From JBHHZI01 sp046757965 (GTDB taxonomy: Bacteria; Acidobacteriota; Polarisedimenticolia; SMYD01), in NCBI GenBank assembly GCA_046757965.1, contig JBHHZI010000047.1, positions 1 to 21,074 on the forward strand: a DNA stretch of 21,074 nucleotides, in the 5' to 3' direction. A model generated the notes under the pieces. The model was not told where the DNA came from and did no database searches. It saw nothing but the letters and a program-made list of their open reading frames with translations. Positions 1 through 11,700 of the stretch are shown piece by piece. The stretch's first letter is position 1, and every line of letters begins with the position of its first letter. Made by a program: the position numbers and the translations under genes.

Positions 1-1
1 T

Positions 2-454
2 GCTGCCCGCCGGATCCCGGAAGCGGTGCGCCATCTTCGCAAGGCGGTCGAGCAGAATGCCGGCGATCCTGCGGCGTGGAACAATCTGGGGCGAGCTCTG
101 GCGGAGCAGGGGGAGGTGAGCGAGGCGGGGGAGTGCTTCGCGGAATCGGTGGCCCTCGACCCGTGCGGCCATGCCGCCTGGAACAATCTCGCCACCTGCC
201 ACGAGGACAGCGGAGAGGTCGACGACGCCATCGAAGCCTGGTCGCGGGCCATCGATCTGGCGCCCACCTGCACGACATATCTGCTGAACCGGGCGCTGGC
301 GCTGAGCGGACGCGGTCGGGATGCCGACGCTCTCGGCGATCTCGAGCGGCTGGTCGCGCTCGAGCCGGAGATGATCCCGATGCTGCGCGATCTGTCGCCG
401 CTCGCCCGGCTCCGATCCGACCCGCGTTTTCCGCGCGGGAAGACGGATGACTGA
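2..454 (+). CDS. TPR-repeat protein, C-terminal part (5' truncated by window edge)
   Basis: The reading frame is open to the first base of the window, so the start lies outside; about 150 residues are visible. A GTG at 26 could start the frame, but the codons before it (RIPEA) already read as the first helix of a repeat, so I treat it as internal. At least three tetratricopeptide-type repeats are seen: PEAVRHLRKAVEQN, then DPAAWNNLGRALAEQGEVSEA and HAAWNNLATCHEDSGEVDDA, with the usual W-NNLG/A spacing and Pro at repeat ends. TPRs are protein-protein interaction scaffolds; nothing here identifies the partner. No membrane segment or catalytic domain is visible in this part. It ends in SDPRF, a common last-helix ending in TPR proteins. 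It converges on the PBP1A gene with a 21-nt gap. The family call is firm; the function is unknown. Confidence 0.85.
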   Translation, partial: AARRIPEAVRHLRKAVEQNAGDPAAWNNLGRALAEQGEVSEAGECFAESVALDPCGHAAWNNLATCHEDSGEVDDAIEAWSRAIDLAPTCTTYLLNRALALSGRGRDADALGDLERLVALEPEMIPMLRDLSPLARLRSDPRFPRGKTDD

Positions 455-464
455 CCGCGCGGTG

Positions 465-486
465 CGGACCGTCGTTCAGCGGTCCG
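465..486. terminator. Possible bidirectional hairpin between convergent genes
   Basis: A perfect 7-bp stem (CGGACCG at 465-471, CGGTCCG at 480-486) with an 8-nt loop lies between the convergent TPR and PBP1A genes and spans the PBP1A stop codon (476-478). There is no T tract on either side, so termination is an inference from position and structure only. Confidence 0.35.
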
Positions 487-3211
487 AGTGAACGATGAAG
501 ACGGCGGGGCGCCGGCCATCGAGGCCGAGCCGCTCGGCCAGCGGCACGGTTCCCTCCGGCGGCTCGGGAAGCGTCGTGACGTCGGGTGACGGCTCTTCCT
601 GGAGGAGCGGCCCGTGGGGGACAGCGGCCGAGCGGGCGGCCTGTCTGCCCCACGCAAACAGCCGGTCTCGCCAGCCACCCTCACGGACGATGCCGACGGT
701 GGAGGCCGTATCGCCGTAGGCGACCGCCAGGCTGCTGGAGAGCGGGAGGAGGTGGAGGAAGGCACTCTCCCGGTCCAGAAGACCATCGAGTTCATCGCGC
801 GTGAGGTGCAGCCGGAGGTCGTCTTCCAGCGGTTCCCGCTGCAGGAAGTACGGCAGCGCGTGTCGCGTGTGCGGGACCGGACCGCACCTCTGCTGCGGCA
901 CCGTCCCCTCGACGAATGATTCCAGCAGGATCTGCTTGCACCCCGTGTCGACCGAGGCGCGGAGCCCGGTGTCGATATCGATGGGAGCCTGAACGACACG
1001 GGAGGGGCGGTCGAAGTCCTTGACCGGCCGGCCCTCGGTGGCCGCTCGCATGATCTCGTTCCAGATCGGCAGGGCGACGCGGGCGCCGCTCTGGCCGCGA
1101 CCGATCGATTCCACCCTGTCCAGCCCCACCCAGACACCGCACACCAGGTCCGGCGTGTAGCCGATGAACCACGCGTCGCTGTGCCGGTCCGTGGTGCCCG
1201 TCTTGCCGGCGACGGGCCGCGGAAAGTCCGCCACCGAGGACCCGGAGCCGCGCCGGATCACGCCCTGCAGCATGTGCGTCAGGACGTAGGCCACCGCCGG
1301 GTCCATGGCCTCCCGGGACGCGGGGTTCGCCTGGAAGCGGGTGATGCCGTTGCGCGTCACGACCCGCTCGAGCATGTGCGGATCGACGTGGATGCCGCCT
1401 CCGGCGAAGGCGCCGTACGCCGATGTCATCTCCACGAGGCTGACCTCGACCGCGCCCAGCGCCAGGGACGGAAACGGCCGCAGCCGGGCGGTGAGGCCGA
1501 GCCGCGCGGCCACATCGAAGACCGGCTTGAAGCCGATGTGATTGATCAACTTGACCGCCGCGATGTTGCGCGAGTGTTCCAGCGCGGTCCTCAGAGTGAT
1601 CAGTCCCCAGTAGTCCCTCTCGTAGTTCTCCGGCTGGTACAGGTCGCCGGTCCGGGGATCGACGAACACCGACGGCTCGTCGAAGATGAGGTCTGCCGGC
1701 GTCAGCCCCTGTTCCAGGGCGGCGGCGTAGAGGATCGGCTTGAACGACGAGCCGACCGGGCGGCGGGCCTGAATCGCCCGATCGAACTGGCTGCGCCCGA
1801 AGTCGTACCCGCCGACCAGGGCGAGGATGGCCCCGCTGCGCGGCGCAAGGACCACCACCGCGCCCTCGACCGCCGGCTCCTGATCCAGGCGCAGGCTGAC
1901 CGGTGCCGTCCCCTCCACCTCACCCTCGACATCGAACAGGGTCACGTCGCCCGTCTCGAGCAGGTCCGTGAGATCGGCCGTCTTCGTCCAGGCGGCGCCC
2001 TCGAGGAGCAACCGTCCGGTGAGGTTGCCCGGCAGGCGAACCGTGGCCTCGCCGGGTGTCACCGCGAGCACGACACCGCGTGTGGCGTGGTCCGTCTGGG
2101 GCGGCGGGTCACCGTCCAGCCCGGTCCATTCGTCCGGATCGACACCGGGATCCTCGAGGACATTCGAGACGATCGGCCGGAATCCTCGTCGCCGATCGAT
2201 GGCGCGCAGATGCTTGCGGAGCGTGTTCTCGGCCAGACGCTGGATCGTCGGGTCGAGGGTCGTCCGCACCTCCATACCCTCCTCGTAGATGGCCGTCTCG
2301 CCATAGCGTCCGGCAAGATCCTTGCGGATCTCCTCGAGAAAGTACCGGCCGATCTGGCGCTGCCCGGCCGCGGATCGCACCGCCGCCACCGGTCGGTTCG
2401 ACGCGACCTCCGCCTGCGCGGCTGTGAGATATCCCTCCGCGGCCATCCGTCGAAGGACGATGTTGCGGCGCCCGCGGGCGCGTTCCGGATGGCGGATGGG
2501 TGAATACGCCTCCGGGCGTTGCACGACGCCGGCGAGCAGGGCCGCCTCGTCGAGAGACAGTGTCGCGGCAGGCTTGCCGAAGTAGAAACGGCTGGCCGCC
2601 TCGACGCCATAGAAGCCGTGACCGAAGTAGATCTGGTTGCAGTACAGCTCGAGGATCTCGTCCTTCGTGTAGGTCTTCTCGATCTGGAAGGCGAGGATCC
2701 ACTCCTGGATCTTGCGCGTGATCGTCTTGTCGGTGGTCAGCACGCCGCTGCCGAACACCGTCGGCAGTCGCAGGTCCCGGGCGAGCTGCTGGGTGATGGT
2801 CGAGGCTCCCTGGGCACGTCGTCCGCTGATCACGTCTCGCCACACCGCTCGCACGATGGCGGACGGGTCGACGCCGGGATGGTGGTAGAAATCCGCGTCC
2901 TCGATGGACAGAAGGGCCTGACGGAACGATTCGGGAATCTGCGACAGGGGCACCACGATCCGGCGCTCCTGGCCGAACTGGTTGAGCAGCGAACCATCCC
3001 GGGCGTACACGCGGGTGAGCACCGGCGGCGCGTAGTCCTCCAGCGAGAGAACCTGAGGAAGATCCCGCTGGAGCAAGGACGCCGACCCGACACCGCCGGC
3101 CAGGGCCGCCAGCCAGCAGATCCCGGTGGCGATGATCCAGCCCCGGCGCATGCGGCGACCGGCCGGCGGCGCGGGGAGGTCGGTCGTCGGGCTGGAGGAC
3201 GAATCCGTCAC
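476..3211 (-). CDS. mrcA: Class A penicillin-binding protein 1A (bifunctional transglycosylase/transpeptidase)
   Basis: It polymerises lipid II into glycan strands and cross-links the peptides, anchored in the inner membrane and facing the periplasm. Of 911 residues, a short cytoplasmic tail with basic RRMRR precedes one membrane segment (about 25-46). The glycosyltransferase 51 domain follows, with EDADFYHHPGVD (catalytic Glu at about 104), QGASTITQQLARDL (135-147) and the RKIQEW/NQIYFGHGFYGVEAA motifs. The transpeptidase domain has SSFK (nucleophile Ser488, Lys491), SRN (547-549) and KTG (670-672). An extra, poorly recognisable tail of about 130 residues follows residue 780. The start is GTG at 3211; an upstream ATG (3219) is out of frame and stops at once. 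No Shine-Dalgarno is seen, but a TAGAAT box lies just upstream. It is divergent from uvrB. The symbol is by family; pbpA-type names are equally possible. Confidence 0.95.
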   Translation of the reverse strand: MTDSSSSPTTDLPAPPAGRRMRRGWIIATGICWLAALAGGVGSASLLQRDLPQVLSLEDYAPPVLTRVYARDGSLLNQFGQERRIVVPLSQIPESFRQALLSIEDADFYHHPGVDPSAIVRAVWRDVISGRRAQGASTITQQLARDLRLPTVFGSGVLTTDKTITRKIQEWILAFQIEKTYTKDEILELYCNQIYFGHGFYGVEAASRFYFGKPAATLSLDEAALLAGVVQRPEAYSPIRHPERARGRRNIVLRRMAAEGYLTAAQAEVASNRPVAAVRSAAGQRQIGRYFLEEIRKDLAGRYGETAIYEEGMEVRTTLDPTIQRLAENTLRKHLRAIDRRRGFRPIVSNVLEDPGVDPDEWTGLDGDPPPQTDHATRGVVLAVTPGEATVRLPGNLTGRLLLEGAAWTKTADLTDLLETGDVTLFDVEGEVEGTAPVSLRLDQEPAVEGAVVVLAPRSGAILALVGGYDFGRSQFDRAIQARRPVGSSFKPILYAAALEQGLTPADLIFDEPSVFVDPRTGDLYQPENYERDYWGLITLRTALEHSRNIAAVKLINHIGFKPVFDVAARLGLTARLRPFPSLALGAVEVSLVEMTSAYGAFAGGGIHVDPHMLERVVTRNGITRFQANPASREAMDPAVAYVLTHMLQGVIRRGSGSSVADFPRPVAGKTGTTDRHSDAWFIGYTPDLVCGVWVGLDRVESIGRGQSGARVALPIWNEIMRAATEGRPVKDFDRPSRVVQAPIDIDTGLRASVDTGCKQILLESFVEGTVPQQRCGPVPHTRHALPYFLQREPLEDDLRLHLTRDELDGLLDRESAFLHLLPLSSSLAVAYGDTASTVGIVREGGWRDRLFAWGRQAARSAAVPHGPLLQEEPSPDVTTLPEPPEGTVPLAERLGLDGRRPAVFIVHSDR

Positions 3212-3217
3212 ACAACC

Positions 3218-3223
3218 ATTCTA
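3218..3223 (-). promoter_or_regulatory. -10-like box TAGAAT just upstream of the PBP1A start
   Basis: TAGAAT on the minus strand (3223 to 3218) ends 6 nt before the GTG start at 3211. If it is a -10 element, transcription would begin at or very near the start codon, giving a leaderless message. No convincing -35 is seen at 16-18 nt spacing. Confidence 0.4.
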
Positions 3224-3325
3224 GCCTGGAACCGGCCCTCGAGCCGCCCAGCCGCGCCCCGCTCCGCGAGGCGGTGGCTTCCGCGATGCGGCCGGGTCGA
3301 ACCGCGAAGGACACGCCGGTGGCCA

Positions 3326-3334
3326 TGTTAAAAT
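3326..3334 (+). promoter_or_regulatory. Extended -10-like element TGT-TAAAAT before uvrB
   Basis: TG (3326-3327), one base, then TAAAAT (3329-3334) matches the extended -10 pattern TGnTATAAT with one mismatch in the hexamer. It ends 9 nt before the uvrB GTG, leaving room for almost no leader. No good -35 box and no LexA-type CTGT-N8-ACAG site were found in the 132-nt divergent region. Confidence 0.45.
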
Positions 3335-3343
3335 GAGTTCCCC

Positions 3344-5330
<1,987 letters not shown>

Positions 5331-5344
<14 letters not shown>

Positions 5345-7157
5345 CCGCACCCGCAACGGGTCGAGCGCCTCGCCTGCGCTTGCCGATGTCGCGGCGAGTG
5401 CTCCGGAGCGGCCGGGGTGTTATCTGTTCCGGGCGGGGAGCGGGCGCATCCTCTATGTCGGCAAGGCGCGGATCCTGCGCCGGCGCCTCCTCTCGTACTT
5501 CCAGAAGAACAGATCGCGCTCCCCGCGCACCGAGGCGATGCTCGATGAGGCGGCCCGCATCGAGGTGATCCTGTGCGCGTCGGAGGTGGAGGCGCTCATC
5601 CTCGAGAACAGCCTCATCAAGAAGAACCGGCCGCGCTACAACATTCTCCTCCGGGATGACAAGAACTTTCCATACCTGAAGCTGACCGTCCGCGACCCGT
5701 TTCCGCGCGTGGTGCTGGTGCGGCGCCCCCGGATGGATGGCCAGCTCTATTACGGGCCGTACACGCCGGCCAGCGTCGCCCGCCGCTCCCTGAAGATGGT
5801 GGCGCGCTTCTTCCAGGTCGCCACCTGCACCGAGAGATTCGACGGATCGCGCCTCCGACCCTGCCTGCTCCACCAGCTCGACCAGTGCCTCGCTCCCTGC
5901 GTCGACTCCGTGAACGCCGAGGCCTACCGCGCCGCGGTGGCCGATGTGCGCCTGTTCCTGGAAGGCCGCAACAAGGATCTGAGGGTGTCTCTGAAGGCGC
6001 GGATGGAGGCGGCCTCGGCCACCCTCGCGTACGAGCGGGCGGCGCACTATCGCGACCTCATGTCGGCGGTGGCGGCCCTCGGGCAGAAACAGAGCGTGGC
6101 GTCGGTAGGGCTGGAAGATCAGGACTACTTCGGTCTGCACCGCGACGGCGGCCGCGCCGCACTGCAGGTGTTCGAGATGCGAGGCGGCCTGATCCAGTCA
6201 CGCCGGGAGTTCTTCCTGGATGACGTCGATGGGGAGGACGGTGAACTCCTCGCCGGCGCCATCGGCCGGTACTACTCCGGCGCACCGCTGGTCCCGGAGA
6301 GGATCTTCACCTCCTCTCCGCCGGCGGGCACCGCCGTGCTGTCCGCATGGCTGCGCGGTGTCCGCGGCGGCGCGGTCTCCATCCACGTGCCGCAGCGCGG
6401 GACGCACCGGCAGATGATGCAGACCGTGCTCGACAACGCGCGCCTGGCGTGGGACGGGCGGTTTGCCGCCGATCACACCTTCGGGGTCGAGGTGCTGGAG
6501 GCTCTCCGGGTCGTGCTCGGCCTCGACGAGGTTCCGGTCCGCATCGAGGGGTTCGATGTGTCACATGTGCAGGGCACCGACACGGTGGCCTCCGTGGTGG
6601 TCTTCGAGGGCGGCCGGCCGAAGCGTTCGGATTACCGGCGGCTGCGCCTCGAGGATGCCGGCGGGGGAGACGACTACGCGGCCATGCGCGAGGCGGTCAC
6701 GAGACGTTACCGCCGCCGCGTGGCGGAGGGCTCTCGCCTGCCGGACCTGATCCTGGTCGACGGCGGCAGGGGACAGCTTGCCGCCGCCTGCCGGGCGCTG
6801 TCGTCCCAGGGTGTCGAGACTCTCCCCATCCTCGCCCTCGCCAAGCAGCGCGAGGAGGTCTTCCTGCCCGGCCGGGATGACCCGCTGCGCCTCCCCGAGA
6901 CCTCCCCCGCCCGCCACCTGCTCACCCGGGTCCGCGACGAGGCGCACCGGTTCGCCGTCGCGTACCACCGGACGCGCCGCCGCCGCCGCACGCTGGCGAC
7001 GGATCTGACACGGGTTGCGGGGATCGGTCCCCGGCGGGCGCGCCGGCTGCTGCGGGAGTTCGGCAGCGTCGCCGGGGTGAAGGCCGCCGGAGAGGAGGAG
7101 CTGAGCCGCGTCCTGGGGCCCGTTCTGGCAGGGCGGCTGCGCCGGGAACTGGGATGA
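5331..7157 (+). CDS. uvrC: UvrABC excinuclease subunit C
   Basis: UvrC makes both incisions flanking a DNA lesion in the UvrB-DNA complex. About 608 residues, normal for the family. An N-terminal GIY-YIG nuclease domain (PGCYLF then ILYVGKARILRRRL, about 28-58) makes the 3' cut. A UVR motif for UvrB contact lies near 210-250. The RNase H-like 5'-nuclease domain shows FDVSHVQG (Asp near 410), LVDGGRGQ (Asp near 478) and DEAHRF (His near 540), the expected catalytic set. A helix-hairpin-helix pair (VAGIGPRRARRLL, about 565-609) closes the protein. Start choice: TTG at 5328 and GTG at 5331 are both in frame. AAGGG at 5315-5319 is spaced 8 nt from the TTG and 11 from the GTG; I prefer GTG because it is the commoner codon. 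The start overlaps the uvrB stop by about 14 nt. Confidence 0.96.
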
Positions 7158-7163
7158 AAGTCT

Positions 7164-7192
7164 TTGACGGCCAGCCACCTTGAGGGTATATT
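7164..7192 (+). promoter_or_regulatory. Sigma-70-type promoter for the pqqD-like/radical SAM operon
   Basis: TTGACG (7164-7169) and TATATT (7187-7192) are separated by exactly 17 nt, one mismatch each from consensus. It begins 6 nt after the uvrC stop, so the modification genes have their own promoter. The predicted start near 7199 leaves a leader of about 100 nt with no convincing small ORF in it. Confidence 0.75.
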
Positions 7193-7301
7193 CAGGATTC
7201 GATCAACCGAGGAATCCGGGTCGCACCTCGACTCCTGACCGGCGAGGATCACGAGGTTGTGTGGCACAGGGGGTGCCGGTCGACCCGATGGAGGTGCGGC
7301 C

Positions 7302-7580
7302 GTGCTGTCCGACCGTCCCGTGAAGCATCCCGAGGCCCTGAGCCGCATCGTCGATGGCGAGGCGATGGTTCTGGTGCAGGTTCCCGCCGTCACCACCATC
7401 GTCCTCAACGAGGTGGCGACACGTGTCTGGGAACTGATGGACGGCCACCGCGATATCAAGGCCATCTCACACTGCATTGCCGAGGAATACGAGGTCGCGC
7501 CGGAGCAGGCCGAGGCGGATGTCGAGGAGGTGGTGGCGGATATGCAGGCCAAGAGCATGCTGGCGACCCCCGATGAGTGA
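7302..7580 (+). CDS. PqqD-like RiPP recognition protein
   Basis: A 92-residue protein resembling the PqqD family, small winged-helix proteins that bind the leader of a ribosomal peptide and deliver it to a partner radical SAM enzyme. Seen here: VKHPEALSRIVDGEAMVLV, then VTTIVLNEVATRVWELMDG, which carries the family's typical LN-ATRVWELMDG helix, and a second helical half IKAISHCIAEEYEV. A longer frame from TTG 7257 exists, but GTG 7302 is preferred: GGAGGT (7290-7295) sits 6 nt upstream, and the extra N-terminal residues are low-complexity Gly/Arg. An ATG at 7289 is out of frame. It overlaps the next gene by 8 nt, so the two are translationally coupled. The target peptide is unknown. Confidence 0.85.
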   Translation: MLSDRPVKHPEALSRIVDGEAMVLVQVPAVTTIVLNEVATRVWELMDGHRDIKAISHCIAEEYEVAPEQAEADVEEVVADMQAKSMLATPDE

Positions 7581-8733
7581 AGCCACCAACCGGCTGAAGG
7601 CGGCCACACCGGCCGAGCCCGCCAGACCCGACGGCGCGGAACACTACCAGCGCCTCATGGCGAAGATCTGGAAGCAGGACCGCCCGCTGTCCTGCAACTT
7701 CGAGCTGACCTACCGGTGCAATCTCAAGTGCGAGTTCTGCTACAACGTCGACCAGCCCGAGACCGCGGAACTGACCACGCCGCAGATCCTCGACACCCTC
7801 CGCAAGCTGGCGGATCTGGGTGTCATGTACTGCGCGTTGACCGGTGGCGAGCCGATGGTCCACCCGGACTTCTGGCAGATCGCCCGCGCGGTGAAACGCC
7901 ATCACATGGGGTTACGGATCTACACGAACGGCTGCTTCATCGACGATGAGGCGGCCGACCGCTTCGCGTCCGACGTGCGGGCCATCGAGATGGAGATCAG
8001 CATTCACGGGTCGACCGGCGAGATCCATGATCGCCTGACCGGCATGCGGGATTCCCTGGAGCGCGCCCTGGCAGGCGTGCGACGGCTGCGCGCGCGCGGT
8101 GTCAAGGTCATGCTCAAGATGCCGATCACCCGTCAGAACCAGCATCAGGTGTGGGATGTGTACCGTCTGGGCGTCGACCTCGACGCCCCGGTGACGTTCG
8201 ACCCGGTGATCACGCCGCGCGATGACGGCGATGTCGATCCGCTCCGTCTCCAGGCAACACCGGAGTTCCTGGCGAAGTTCTGGTCCTCGGAGTGGAAGGA
8301 GCTGCGGGCAGGATACGAGGTGGCGCCGATGGACCACACGACCATCCGCGCCAACTGCGGCACCGGTCAGACGACCATCGCGCTGGATCCGTACGGCAAC
8401 ATCTTTCCGTGCGTCCAGTGGCGCCGGTCGGCGGGCAATGTGCTCGAGGTGGAGGACCTGGCAGACCTGTGGCGAACCTCTCAGGTCCTGGCGGAGGTGC
8501 GGAAGGTGGCACTGGAGGTACCCCGTGAGACGCTGGGCGGCTGTGAGTCCGGGCAGTTCTGCACGTTCTGCCCCGGCGTCGCGGAACTCCAGACCGGCGA
8601 CCCGAAGCAGATGTATCCGCAGGCCCTCGCCAATGCCCGGGCGAAGGAGCGGTCCTTCCGGGCCGTCCGGGCGCCGGGCGCCGGCGACCGGACGGAAGAG
8701 AACCCGGTGGAGGTCTGCGAACTGAGCGGCTGA
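7573..8733 (+). CDS. Radical SAM/SPASM domain protein (PqqE-like peptide modification enzyme)
   Basis: A 386-residue cytosolic iron-sulfur enzyme expected to use S-adenosylmethionine to start radical chemistry on a peptide. The cluster motif is CNLKCEFC (Cys49, Cys53, Cys56), followed by ALTGGEP (88-94) for SAM binding and EISIHG in the barrel. The C-terminal SPASM region has Cys262, Cys280, Cys324, Cys330, Cys333 and Cys382, enough for auxiliary clusters, with the usual LDPYGNIFPC signature. Start ATG 7573 overlaps the PqqD-like stop (ATGAGTGA); upstream in-frame codons belong to the previous gene. No strong Shine-Dalgarno is seen, consistent with coupling. The pairing with a PqqD-like protein points to a RiPP-type substrate, but no precursor peptide lies in the leader or the downstream gap. 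The exact bond formed cannot be told from sequence. Confidence 0.92.
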   Translation: MSEATNRLKAATPAEPARPDGAEHYQRLMAKIWKQDRPLSCNFELTYRCNLKCEFCYNVDQPETAELTTPQILDTLRKLADLGVMYCALTGGEPMVHPDFWQIARAVKRHHMGLRIYTNGCFIDDEAADRFASDVRAIEMEISIHGSTGEIHDRLTGMRDSLERALAGVRRLRARGVKVMLKMPITRQNQHQVWDVYRLGVDLDAPVTFDPVITPRDDGDVDPLRLQATPEFLAKFWSSEWKELRAGYEVAPMDHTTIRANCGTGQTTIALDPYGNIFPCVQWRRSAGNVLEVEDLADLWRTSQVLAEVRKVALEVPRETLGGCESGQFCTFCPGVAELQTGDPKQMYPQALANARAKERSFRAVRAPGAGDRTEENPVEVCELSG

Positions 8734-8757
8734 GCACGGAATCGACGGGGGCAACGG

Positions 8758-8783
8758 CAGTCCGCCCGTTCCCGGGGCGGCTG
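8758..8783 (+). terminator. GC-rich hairpin after the radical SAM gene
   Basis: CAG-CCGCCC (8758-8767, with T8761 bulged) pairs with GGGCGG-CTG (8775-8783) around a 7-nt loop. No T tract follows. It lies in the 66-nt gap before the protease gene and could attenuate read-through, or be chance in GC-rich DNA. Confidence 0.3.
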
Positions 8784-8787
8784 CACC

Positions 8788-8792
8788 GAGGT
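8788..8792 (+). promoter_or_regulatory. Shine-Dalgarno site fixing the C25 protease start
   Basis: GAGGT (8788-8792) lies 7 nt upstream of GTG 8800 and supports this start, immediately before a good signal peptide. No separate promoter was found in the 66-nt gap, so the protease may be transcribed with the radical SAM operon. Confidence 0.6.
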
Positions 8793-8799
8793 CTACATC

Positions 8800-11700
8800 G
8801 TGGCAACCTGTCGTGGAACTGGTTTCGCCGCCGTCGTTGGCATTCTCATGCTGACCGGGGCAGGGGTCCGTGCCGGCACGCTGCCGGACGGGGTCGAGCT
8901 GGTCGAGGATGGGCCGGGCCGCATCGTCCTCGAGGTCCGCTCGCCGGAGCCTGTGTGGCGTGCCGGGTTGCCCGCAGGGTCGTTTCCGGCGCTGCCCGGC
9001 TTCGGGCTCATCTTCGCTGAAGGCCGTCCGGTGCTGCCCAGGCGTCTTCTGCGTCTGGCCGTACCCGCCGGGGCGAGACTGTCCGTGCGCACCGAGATCC
9101 TCGAGGACGTCGACCTGCCGGGCGGCGCCGTGGCGGCTCCTCACGTCGACCATCAGACCGATCTCGAGCACCCGGCCGGTGCCGGACGCACCATTCTCCG
9201 CCCGGTGACGACGGATGCCGCCCTGCGCTATCCGTTTCCGGCGGCGGTGGCTTCCCTGGCCGGGACCGGGCGGCTGCGCGACCTGCCGGTGGCGCGTCTG
9301 GAGCTGACCCCGATCCGGGTCGTCAACCGGGCCGGGGCGCTGCGGCTGGCGCGGCGGTACAGGGTCGAGATCACCTGGAGCGAGACCGGCACCGCCGGCG
9401 CCGCGCCGCGACGGGCCCGACCTGACGAGCGGCTCGAATCGATCTACCGGCGGGCCGTGGTCAACCCGGCAGGAGCGCGGCGTCATCGTCTGGCGCCGGC
9501 GCAGCGCGCCGCACCCGGGCCGGTGGCCGCCGCCGGGACGGGCACCGCGGCCGTCCCCCTCGGCAGCGCGAGCACCGGTCTGGCGGCGACGACCACGGCC
9601 CTGGCGCTGCGCCCGGCGGTGACCCTGACGCCGCTGGCGGGGAGCACCGTCTACCGGCTGTCGGTGGCCGAGGAGGGCATGATCCGGCTGGATGCGGCCT
9701 GGATCGCGGCGAATGCCCCGGACCTGCTGACCCACCCGACGTCTGACCTGTTCGTCCAGGCCAACGGCGTGGAGATCCCGGTGCGCATGGTGGACGGCGG
9801 CGATGGTGTCTTCTCACCCGGGGACTACATGGAATTCTGGGGCGAGAAGGTAGACGAGGATCCGCTCGATCCGGATGCCTGGCAGGGCGGGGACTTCACC
9901 GACGTGCGGCCGTACTTCATCGGCGCGGCGAGCGGCGTGCGCGCGCGCATGCCGGAGACCGTCAGCGGTGCGCCGGTGTCCGGTTCGCCGGTCCTGTCGA
10001 CGTTCACCCGGACCCTGACCATCGACAACGACACGGCGTTCCTCAACACCGTCCCCTCGGATGCGGCAGGTCGCTGGTATGATCAGTTCCTCCTGTCGCC
10101 CACTCCCGCGTCGAATCCGCCGCGTCCCGACACGACCCTGGTCGACTACGTCCTGGCGCTGCCGGGGCTCGTCACCACCGGCAATGCCTCCCTGAGGGTC
10201 CGTCTCCTGGGCGACACCATCGGCGGCAACACGAACGGTCTGCACCGCACGCGGCTCATCGTCGACGGCGTGGTGGAGGATGTGGCCGACTGGGATGGTC
10301 TGGCGATCTATACTCAGGGGGTGGACGGCGGGCCGGTGACCTTTCCGGCGTCGGACCTGGCGGCGAGCGCCACGCTGCGCATCGATGTGCCGCTGGGTCG
10401 CCTGGATGGTGGCGTGCCGGTCACCGCCGATCTGGTCTGGATCGATGCCATCGATCTCGATTACCCCCACGACTTCGTGGCGGAGAATGATCGGCTTCTC
10501 TTCGAGGTGCCGAACGTTGCCAGCCAGATCGTGGTCACCGGCCTGACCGCACCCGACGCCGCCGCCTATGACATCACGCCTTCGGCGGGCGGTCTGGCAG
10601 CGCCGTGGCATCTCGCCGGCGCCGTGCTGTCCGGCACCGGGCCGTTTGCGCTCACCTTCGAGATCGATCCCGCCGAGCTCCCCGGGGCCACCCGGCGACT
10701 CGTGGTGACGGCGGGGAACGCACTGGTGCCGGCTGCCGGGGATGTCGCGGTCCATACGCCGGGCCAGGACCTCTCCGCCGGTGGAGCGGACTGGCTCCTC
10801 ATCGGCAACGGCGCCCTGCTCGACGAGACGCCGACATCCTCGCTGTCGGATCTCATCGCCCTGCGCCAGGCCCAGGGGCTGACCCCACGCGTGGTCACGG
10901 CCCGGGAGGCCTACGATCAGTTCGCCTACGGCCTCGAGGATCCCCAGGCGATCCGGGATCTGATCCACTGGGCGCTGCTGAACTGGAGTCCGGCGCCCTC
11001 GTTCGTGGTCCTGGTGGGAGACGGCACGCTGGACTACAAGAACGACTTCGGCCACCCGGTTTCCCGTAATCTGCTACCGACCTACATGAGCAGCCAGGTG
11101 GCCTCGCCGGACCTGACCTACTTCTCCGAGGACAACCGGTTCGCCGCGGTGCTCGGGGCCGACGATCTCCCCGACGTGCTGCTGGGGCGGCTCCCCACCC
11201 ACTCCCTCGCCGAGACCGAGGCGATGTTCGCCAAGATCGTTGGCTACGAGGCGCTGTCGCCCGGGGCACCCTGGACCCGGCGGACCTTCTTCATCAGCGA
11301 TGCCGAGAGCGGCGGCTTCGAGTCGACCGAGCGGTTCGCCATCGACACCTACTTCGACCGGCCGGAGAATCCCGGCGTGCTCGACCCCACCGGCCCGTGC
11401 TTCTCGTCCGGCACCTGCCGCAACGACCCCGCCGGCATGGGACCGATCTTCGACACCGCCAGCTTCCAGGCGCTCCTGAACCGCAACCCGACCATGAACG
11501 CCGGCCAGCTCGCCTCGACGATGAACCAGTGGATCCGGGACGGCATCGATGCCGGCGCCAGCACCACCGAGTTCATCGGCCATGGGGGCTTCCTGACCTG
11601 GGGACGGGACGCCACCATCTACCGGAGCCGGTCCGTCGCTCCCGACGACATCGACGCGCTCACCAACGCCGGCCTGCTGACCTTCCTGGTGAACATCAAC

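Noticed and set aside
3212..3343. LexA/SOS box before uvrB
   Set aside because: No CTGT-N8-ACAG or GAAC-N4-GTTC type site could be found in the divergent region; a lineage-specific box cannot be excluded.
7257..7301. TTG 7257 start for the PqqD-like gene, or a small precursor peptide in the leader
   Set aside because: The residues are low-complexity, no Shine-Dalgarno precedes the TTG, and GGAGGT is placed correctly for GTG 7302. No other start with a plausible peptide was found between 7199 and 7301.
7912..9735. 607-codon minus-strand frame across the radical SAM/protease junction
   Set aside because: Antisense shadow with low-complexity Arg/Gly/Gln composition; it spans two clear genes on the plus strand.
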